A program made the translations under genes and the position numbers. This document shows, piece after piece, positions 20,500 to 26,219 of a stretch of DNA of 26,219 bases (positions are counted from its first letter, which is position 1; each line of letters starts with the position of its first letter). The notes below the pieces were generated by a model. That model was not told the origin of the DNA, searched no databases, and worked only from the letters and a program-made list of their open reading frames with translations. The stretch covers positions 64,327 through 90,545 of the forward strand of contig WELA01006130.1 of NCBI GenBank assembly GCA_009602735.1, in the 5' to 3' direction. This DNA comes from Mesotaenium endlicherianum. Its lineage: Eukaryota; Streptophyta; Zygnematophyceae; Zygnematales; Mesotaeniaceae.

Positions 20500-20997
20500 C
20501 TCAAAATATTGATTTTTTTCGCCAAACTTGCAAGTCGGTCCGCCGAAATCCTTGTCTCATTGATTTTTTGCGCAATGTCAAACTCCGGCGCAAAGTACTG
20601 CGCGGACGATTGATTTTTTTCGCAATGGCACTGGACGAAGGCGCCAAAAAGTTTAAATAATTTATATTTTGTGCAACATATGTGGCCGGCTATGTCGTGC
20701 CTAACAGTGTCGGTCCCTCGGCACTTGCGTAGCCTTCCAGCACGTGTGCCTTCGACCTGGTCGATGTGTCGATGGTCCTCCTCAAATGTAGGCAAACATG
20801 GTCGATCGACCTTCGGACGTGTGTCAGTGACAAGCCTTACCAAGGTTAACCCATCCCTGGGCTCCTGAACTTGCACCAAGCAACCATGACCAACACTCAG
20901 GGCATCGTTCTCCTTCACCCAGCTCTCACCATCTGCTTATCCTAAGACTTAGCAGAAAATACTAAAAAATACTTGCCTTGCCTTAATTCCTCTTACA
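20500..20997 (-). mobile_element. candidate 3' LTR of retroelement B (left end not defined)
   Basis: Directly after the element B integrase stop, the minus strand has a polypurine run and then TGTAAGAGG, the TG start expected of an LTR. A TATA-like TATAAATTATTTAAAC lies at about 20651-20666 on the minus strand, which could be the LTR promoter, followed by three copies of a 15-18-base motif. No matching second LTR is in the window, so the left boundary and the LTR identity are not proven. A leftward open frame at 20457-20918 shows no known domain and is probably chance. Confidence 0.4.
20508..20626. repeat. ATTGATTTTTTTCGCAAT motif repeated three times at 50-base spacing
   Basis: Copies at 20508-20525, 20559-20576 and 20609-20626; starts are 51 and 50 bases apart, while the sequence between them is poorly conserved. 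They lie 34-150 bases downstream of the candidate LTR TATA box in the leftward direction, so would be in the transcribed leader if that LTR is real. Confidence 0.75.
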
Positions 20998-21008
20998 CCC
21001 CTCCCTTT
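20998..21008 (-). other. polypurine tract of retroelement B
   Basis: AAAGGGAGGGG on the minus strand, overlapping the integrase stop codon by one base and directly followed by TGTAAG. Position and composition fit a plus-strand primer site next to a 3' LTR. Confidence 0.5.
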
Positions 21009-22748
21009 CACCTGAGGCGTCCCTGCCTTTTCTGGTGAAAGCTATTATTTTCCAGCCCTGTGGCTAGGGGGTTTAGGAAGGCAGTCAGGAAATTCCCATC
21101 GTCCTGCCATAATCTCTTCCTCGCCAATGCAGAAAGTGTGCCCGTGCAAGTCACCATTGCTTTCTGATCATCCAGCACTTTGCAGCTGGCACAAGGCGTA
21201 GCTGGCACCAATTCCTCGGGCACAACCCTAACTATAGGATCAATATTCGGCAAATGGCATTGCGAGCAATTCTGCACGTGGTCTCTCATGGTTTTACCAT
21301 CAGAACCTTCCAGTTCTAACACACCATTGTCAAACGCATGTTTCACGCGTAAGATCACTGCACCTGAACTGGTGTCGATGGTGGTCTTGGTCTGGCGCTT
21401 GCGGTGGACAAAGTCTCCTTCTTGAATCTGCGTCATCTGCAGGCGGTAGCTCCCGTCTCGCGTCCTGGCGTAACGTTGCATATCTCTTTTCTGTGCAATT
21501 TTCAGATTGTCCAGCGCAGCTGGCATCATGCGCTCAAATAACGCCTTACGGCGTACCATCACCTTTAACAGTTCATTAGGACTGTCCAGGTCTTTCACCT
21601 GTTCAATTTCCTGCTTGATGCTGCTGGGCACTACTGGACTTCTGCCAAACAGTATCTAATATGGCGAGTAATTCGCCAAGGCAGCCTGCTTGCTAAATCT
21701 GTAACCCATAACCGGCCATGGCAAGGCCAGATCCCAATCACGCTCATCATGCTCAAGGCAAAATTTGTGTAAAGCAGACTTAATGGTTTGCACCATCCGT
21801 TCTGCCAGACCATCTGCTTGTGGGAGGTCTCTAGACGTAGTGCGATGGTCAATGAAGCATTTATCCAGGAGTTTCTGAAAAGATCCTTGGAACTCAGATC
21901 CTTGGTCTGTCAGCACTTCTGCTGGGGCTCCATGACGTACAATCACACTATTGCGGAGCGCTTCCGCGGTCCCCAAGCTTTCCTTAGCGATTAGAGGTAC
22001 CACCTCTATCCACTTAGAAAAATGCTCAATCATGACCATAATGTACTTGTTTCCTCGCTTGGACAGCTGTAGCTCACCTGAGACATCGCAGCTCCACCGG
22101 TAGCCTAGGCCCATGATTGGCAGAGGTTGCAGGTGTGAGTGTTGCTGCGTAAAACCAGCCTTGACGCGGTCGCAGCTTGTACAGGCCTTGATCACATCCT
22201 CACACTGCTGCTTCATGCCCCTCCACAAGTAAGACAACTCTAGAAGACTGTATGTCTTCTTGACACCGTAGTGTCCAGTATTCTCATGCATTTCCTGCAC
22301 CAGAGTTCGTCTTTTGGTGGGTTCTGGCACTAATTTTTCCCGACCAGTTTCTTCAATCTTGAAGAGGTTATTGCGTTTCCAGCAAAACCTTTTAGCTCGA
22401 TGGCCTGCCTGGTCCTTTTCTTTTGCCGATAATCCTTCTATATGAACCCTCGTCCTCAACCAATGCATAGTGGCTTGATCTTTCCAGATCTCTGGACTAA
22501 AGTAAAGGTAGGGGCTCAGCTTCTCCTGATGCTACCATTCTAGCCATTTCGGCCAGGCAGGCGGCCAATTCTGTGGGGCTGCTCGGGTCTTCGTCTTCTC
22601 GAGCCCCTGTTCTGTTGTCTGCGAATGGGTCCGGGTTCCTGCTGAGTCCATCAGCGTCGTTGTTGAGTATACCTGCTCAGTGTATCATCGTCATCTGGTA
22701 CTCCTGGAGCTTGAGAGCCCAACCGAAATGAATCGACTTACCAAATAG
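21008..22748 (-). pseudogene. Ty3/gypsy pol remnant: RNase H end plus integrase, broken (element B)
   Basis: In the minus direction the piece starts with the end of an RNase H domain (WALKLQEYQMTMIH, then NNDADGLSRNP), interrupted by TGA at 22677-22679 and ending at TAG 22497-22499. The integrase is in a different frame, so there is also a frameshift near 22500. The integrase frame (ATG 22468) has an HHCC zinc site (H61, H66, C96, C99) and catalytic D128, D188 and E223, the last two 35 residues apart. It is interrupted by an in-frame TAG at 21656-21658 inside the conserved SPY-ILFGR block, then stays open to TGA at 21008. A C-terminal part with QNCSQC and CASC pairs follows; there is no chromodomain. 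Protease, reverse transcriptase and gag are absent: the piece is cut off near 22748. It was a mobile-element polyprotein and cannot be functional as read. Confidence 0.9.
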
Positions 22749-23529
22749 GCGATTAACAATTAATAAAGATCTTTATATCAGCAAGTAATCTTTATGGTAT
22801 TTTCCGTTAACTGGTTAAACGGCAAAGGACAACACACTAGCAGTGAATAATACTCGTCAGTCAAATGCGAGTGAACTAGCATCAATAATGCAAATCAGTA
22901 AACTCATACATAAGCAAGGTTAGAAGACAGTGCGTATCAATGGCTTCTCGCCTTGGATTCAGATCTCTCTCAGTAAGCTGTACAAGAGAGTTGGCCTCGT
23001 TTCCGAATGCCGAACTCGAGAGCAATGCCTAGCATATGTACATGGAATGAGTTTACTGTTCAACGGTCAGTGCGATGGCACCGCCTACCCGGGAGTTAAC
23101 CACGTTGGTAGGACCTCGGTTAACCAAATCCACCGCCATCTCCCATCATCCCGAATCGCCATCCATCATAGGGATGTCATCTGGCCATTCATCTAGCATA
23201 CCACACTTAGATGCATATCGAGGCAGTTCGCTGCTACCGAGTACGGAAGTCAGCTGGCTGTCAAAGAATGTGTCAGCAAGCTGACTTAAGGTGACCTCAG
23301 CCTGCTACTTCCGGCCGAGTCATTAAATTGATATTAAATATAAAGTCCAGCAGATCGATCATTAACTAGAGTTCAGCAGGCTGAACTTATTTAACTATAT
23401 TATTTAAATGAATATTATATCAACCAATATACTGATTCATTAAAATCCCTCCAACTTATCATGTTGTCGCCTCGACAACACTCACACTAATAACAGCGTG
23501 CTGTCCCTCTCGTCCCCAGCCTACTGTCC
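22749..23529. mobile_element. AT-rich LTR-like block between retroelement pieces
   Basis: About 780 bases with no supported gene, sharply more AT-rich than both sides and joined abruptly to the cut RNase H at about 22748. On the minus strand it begins near 23480 with TGTTGTCG, contains TAAGTTGGAGGG (23447-23458), and holds several short palindromes: AGTTCAG/CTGAACT near 23380, GTCAGCTTGCTGAC near 23275 and TAAAGATCTTTA near 22775. A TG start, a possible TATA (TTTATATTTAAT near 23340) and the position fit a solo LTR or LTR fragment, but I see no terminal CA or target-site duplication. Confidence 0.35.
23462..23480. repeat. perfect hairpin TGTTGTCG-CCT-CGACAACA
   Basis: Eight-base stem and three-base loop at the right edge of the AT-rich block. 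On the minus strand it begins with TGTTGTCG, as many LTRs begin with TGTTG. Confidence 0.8.
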
Positions 23530-23667
23530 TTAGGAGGGAGATGTCCCTGAGGCCCTATACTCAGGGGAGCCAGACCTCCTCCTGTCTTGGGGTCTTCTGA
23601 AGCCTGTCAAAGAAGGAGGTTCCGTGTAAGGACCCGGCGGAGAACGCAATAACTGGGCTGTTTCCTC

Positions 23668-25197
23668 CTACACAGTCTGAAACTGAAGGGAGGCAGCCTT
23701 CTCCTGGACAGCCCTCAAACTGACAGGTACGTATACCGGCATCCCAGAAGGATGTTGCATGACATGAGCCAAGGGTACATGCCCTCTCTGCGAGGGAGAT
23801 GCTGGCAGGCCTCTGGCTATCTCCCGAGCAGCCCTCCTGTCTGCCCTGTCTGACTGGGTCTCCTTGCCTGGAGATGGGCTCTGTCCTCTGGCAGTCCCCA
23901 GCCAAGTGATATCCTCCTCTTGAGCGAGTTGCTGCGGGGCCCACCCCGTCTTCTCCCTTACAGGGGATGTGGCAGGTGTCAGGATCACGGCGGGGCTAGT
24001 GTCCTCCTCCTCGCCTTCCTCCTCGTCTTCCTCCGACTCCTCCTCCTCGCCGTCCCCGGGTTCCTCTGAGACTTCTGGGGTCTCCTCTGTCCGCTGCTCC
24101 AGCTCTTCCCGAGAAAAAGAATATCCTACTGACCTTCCCCTTTTGGGTGCTGGTGGGGGCTGCTGAGTCCGGACCGCATAGAGGTCCTTTTCCCCCTGCT
24201 TACTTGCCCATTTGGCATAAGCGTGCTTCCCTTTGGAGAATGACTCTCGGGCCCTGCTTCTGTCCCCCTGCATCTCTTGGCTCATGCAGTCTCTGACTCC
24301 ATCCAATCTTGGGTCCCAAGCCGCAATGTGAGGGGGCAATACTATGTTCCCCTTTAGGTCTGTCAGGAAATCCTCATCCGTCGCCCTGTCATTCTGCTGG
24401 TCCCTCATGTTGATGGTCATCCACCGCCAATCAGTGGGCTTTTGGAAGAAGGCAGCGTCTGTCTTTTTGAGAGTACAAGGGTACCAGTGCCCTGCAAAGT
24501 CTAGCTGACTGGTTTCCCTGGCCAAGAATTTCCAGCTCCTCCTCTCCACCTCAATGTACATGGCCTTGAACCTGTTGTGGGGTGTTGAGTCCTTGAAGCT
24601 GTCCGCATCCATGGGGATCATCCTGATGACCCTATCTGCCCCCCAGATACTAGGAATCGAGACAGCTCCTGCTTCGTTCACCTGGGCCATTGCCTTGGCC
24701 TCTCTGACCGTATATCCTACCATCCTTGCGTAATCGTGGTAGAGGAGGAGCCCTGTGCCGACCTCTATATACTTGTCAAAGTTTTCGGATGTCTCCCCTT
24801 CCCTCTGGAGGATTTCCTTCTGCGACTCACTGCGACTTCTCTGGGCATACTTGAAGGCCTCCTCCAGTAGATCAAAGCCCTTGCCCAGCACCGTGTAGCG
24901 GTAGCTGCTGATTCTCCTCTGTTCTTCTTCTTCAGCCTGCTGCTTCCGCTTCTCCTCAGCTTGCCTCTCCTCCTCTGCTTTCTTGGCCTCCTCTGCAGCT
25001 TTTCTGTCCATTTCTTCCTGCCTCAGTCTGACCTGTTCCTCCTCCTCCTTCTTCTTCTGTGCCTCCCGCTGTTGTTGGAGTCGTTGTGATTCCCGAGCGG
25101 AGATGGAAGATGATTCGATATCTCCACGGAATTCCAAGTATTCTGCATGTGCCTCTTCCGCCCTTCTCTTCCTCTTGAGTTCCGACTTTTGAGTCAT
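23668..25197 (-). CDS. retroelement-associated coiled-coil ORF, gag-like (family not recognised)
   Basis: An intact 509-codon frame from ATG 25195-25197 to TAG 23668-23670. A charged Lys/Glu/Gln-rich coiled coil occupies about residues 35-95; a probable globular region (about 98-340) includes KGFDLLEEAFKYAQ, GADRVIRMIPMDAD and AGHWYPC; a Glu/Asp run is near 377-399; a proline/serine-rich basic tail follows. No CCHC zinc knuckle, protease or other catalytic motif is visible. Position, just after a candidate LTR and in the same direction, and size suggest a retroelement gag, but I do not recognise the family; an extra ORF of a chromovirus or a captured host gene are alternatives. After the TAG the frame is open another 45 codons to TAA at 23530-23532, with similar Arg/Pro/Ser-rich composition, so the TAG may be a mutation or a readthrough site. 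Confidence 0.6.
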   Translation of the reverse strand: MTQKSELKRKRRAEEAHAEYLEFRGDIESSSISARESQRLQQQREAQKKKEEEEQVRLRQEEMDRKAAEEAKKAEEERQAEEKRKQQAEEEEQRRISSYRYTVLGKGFDLLEEAFKYAQRSRSESQKEILQREGETSENFDKYIEVGTGLLLYHDYARMVGYTVREAKAMAQVNEAGAVSIPSIWGADRVIRMIPMDADSFKDSTPHNRFKAMYIEVERRSWKFLARETSQLDFAGHWYPCTLKKTDAAFFQKPTDWRWMTINMRDQQNDRATDEDFLTDLKGNIVLPPHIAAWDPRLDGVRDCMSQEMQGDRSRARESFSKGKHAYAKWASKQGEKDLYAVRTQQPPPAPKRGRSVGYSFSREELEQRTEETPEVSEEPGDGEEEESEEDEEEGEEEDTSPAVILTPATSPVREKTGWAPQQLAQEEDITWLGTARGQSPSPGKETQSDRADRRAAREIARGLPASPSQRGHVPLAHVMQHPSGMPVYVPVSLRAVQEKAASLQFQTV

Positions 25198-25455
25198 CCC
25201 GCTCAATCATAAACACAATGCAATTAGTGAAGTCATGATATTTTGCCGCTACTGAGTGCCCTTGATGAAGAGGAACGCAATCGGGAGAGTTCCTAGTGTG
25301 GAATACCTGGTGTGAGCGAATATAAGGAAAAATTGAGTTGGAGAGCAAGTGAGTGTGAGCGCAGGTTGAGTGGGTAATATGGTGATCAGAGACTACCACT
25401 CCCTCCAACTTAAATTTAAAGGTGGGCTGCCTGTCACNAATCACTAACTGTCACA
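25198..25455 (-). mobile_element. candidate LTR between the element A pol end and the gag-like ORF
   Basis: Leftward from 25455 the minus strand starts TGTGACAG directly after a polypurine tract (25456-25464), and has a TATA-like CCTTATATTC at 25318-25327. About 120 bases later comes the gag-like ATG. No primer-binding site matching initiator-Met tRNA was found, and the LTR 3' end is not clear. One base (25438) is undetermined. Confidence 0.4.
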
Positions 25456-25494
25456 TCCCCCTCCAACTTATATGGAGACAGGACCGCCTGTCAC
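25401..25494. repeat. direct repeat of 36-37 bases, two copies
   Basis: Copies at 25401-25437 and 25459-25494 both start CCCTCCAACTTA and end GCCTGTCAC, with diverged middles. The undetermined base 25438 lies just after the first copy. The 12-base start recurs at 23447-23458 in the same orientation. Confidence 0.8.
25456..25464 (-). other. candidate polypurine tract of element A
   Basis: GGAGGGGGA on the minus strand, 56 bases after the last stop of the chromodomain frame and directly before TGTGACAG. Confidence 0.45.
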
Positions 25495-25519
25495 CTTCCC
25501 GTGTCAACTGAAATGACTG

Positions 25520-26219
25520 TTAGGGAGGTGCCCCAGCCGCCCGAAGGTGGAACCGTTTCAACGCCCTTTTGGCATTGGTCAGCTGATCTTAAAATTCCCA
25601 AGTGTCCCCAGAGGCATCGTAATCCTTCCATCAAATGAGGTACTTCATGACATATTTAGACGATCGACGGACCGAGCGAGCGTCTAAAATCTCCTCGACC
25701 TCATATTCGTCAGGATCGCCGTCCCGGACAGCGGGGACCTGTCCCGGTTGGACAGGTAACTGACCTGTGAATAGTGTATCACCTTTGATGTATGGTTCCA
25801 GGAAGGAGACATTAAAGACCGGGTGACCCTTGTAGTCGACTGACATGTTCAGATTGTAAGCATTCTGACCGACACGACGTACCACCGAATATGGACCGAC
25901 CCAGACAGGGCCAAGCTTTTTCTTGACCACACCAGGGAGGTACAGGTGCTGAGAATGCAGTTTGACTAAATCGCCCTTAGAAAATGTCAGCTCCCGACGG
26001 TGTTGATTAGCGTATTTTTGTTGGTTTTCTTGGGCTGTGTGCAGATTTTGTTGGACTTCTAACTGGGTGTCAGCAAACTCCTGAATTAACTGGAGGGAGA
26101 CCCGGTTGTCAATCCCTTGCGGGTCAGTTAAAGACTCCTCCAGTACATCTAAAGGAGACTTAGGGACTCTACCGAGGCTGAGTTCAAAAGGAGTCTTGCC
26201 CGTTGACGTGTGCACCGCA
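25520..26219 (-). pseudogene. chromovirus-type integrase C-terminus with chromodomain, stop-interrupted, runs off the right edge (element A)
   Basis: The leftward frame enters at the right edge with HTSTGKTPFELSLGR, the conserved block after the integrase catalytic core. It continues with a helical region and the GPY/F module (KKLGPVWVGPYSVVRRVGQN, then HPVFNVSFLEPY). After an acidic linker a chromodomain begins (EYEVEEILDARSV, then KYVMKYLI), where TGA at 25631-25633 interrupts it. The same frame continues as WKDYDASGDTWEF, is cut again by TAA at 25589-25591, and ends at TAA 25520-25522. Both stops fall inside the chromodomain, whose family pattern (Y-x-V-E-x-I-L, W-x-x-Y, T-W-E) is still legible. 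GPY/F plus chromodomain places it among Ty3/gypsy chromoviruses. The catalytic core lies outside the window. Confidence 0.9.

Noticed and set aside
20457..20918. 153-codon leftward open frame
   Set aside because: No ATG at its beginning, no domain, and it spans the candidate LTR TATA and the repeated motif.
21656..23670. Reassigned TAG codon, since TAG interrupts both the integrase and the gag-like frame
   Set aside because: Conserved host exons contain no in-frame TAG at Gln sites, uL13m ends with TAA, and TGA also interrupts the pol pieces. Ordinary nonsense mutation explains it better.
25380..25395. GGTGATCAGAGACTACC as a retroelement primer-binding site
   Set aside because: It resembles the initiator-Met tRNA site only loosely and is on the wrong strand for the leftward elements.
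1..26219. CRISPR arrays, bacterial operons, rRNA or tRNA genes
   Set aside because: No regularly spaced identical repeats, no ribosome-binding-site organisation, and no rRNA or tRNA sequence seen; the genes are intron-rich eukaryotic genes.

Overview
The window is eukaryotic nuclear DNA, most likely from a green-lineage organism (Viridiplantae, probably a streptophyte alga or early-diverging land plant). The reasons are many short exons with GT-AG introns, host proteins that read closest to land-plant versions (eIF6, mitochondrial L13, pyrroline-5-carboxylate reductase, a plant-type Golgi glycosyltransferase), abundant microsatellites, and Ty3/gypsy-type LTR retroelement debris. I assigned the species group by reading protein motifs only, so it is an inference.

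Layout. 1-994 (minus): first coding exon of a type II membrane glycosyltransferase whose remainder lies off the left edge. 995-2032: repeat-rich spacer. 2033-4040 (minus): complete five-exon gene for mitochondrial ribosomal protein uL13m. 4041-4791: a 751-base divergent intergenic region. 4792-9031 (plus): complete seven-exon eIF6 gene. 9032-14896: gene-poor spacer. 14897-19729 (minus): complete nine-exon pyrroline-5-carboxylate reductase (P5CR) gene, with an in-frame ATG at 20083 that would add a 118-residue targeting-like leader. About 20500-26219 (minus): nested or abutting LTR-retrotransposon pieces. These are a candidate LTR and decayed RNase H-integrase (element B, 20500-22748), an AT-rich LTR-like block (22749-23529), a long coiled-coil gag-like ORF (23668-25197), a candidate LTR (25198-25455) and a chromodomain integrase end broken by stop codons (element A, 25520 to the right edge).

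The exon chains were assembled by hand from reading-frame continuity, GT/AG sites and known family sequence. All junctions of eIF6, uL13m and P5CR keep phase and give proteins of 244, 190 and 278 residues, close to family lengths. uL13m and eIF6 are divergently transcribed from one spacer. Both serve large ribosomal subunits (mitochondrial subunit structure, and 60S maturation), so shared control is plausible but not shown.

The most notable patterns are: (1) in all three complete genes, on both strands, third-position GC is low in the 5' exons and very high in middle or 3' exons; (2) several introns begin with C/T-rich tracts and end in G-rich tracts just before the acceptor; (3) P5CR has a possible dual-start arrangement; (4) a gag-like ORF without a zinc knuckle follows a chromovirus-like pol end across an LTR-like junction. 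I found no CRISPR array, rRNA or tRNA gene, and no clear prokaryotic feature.
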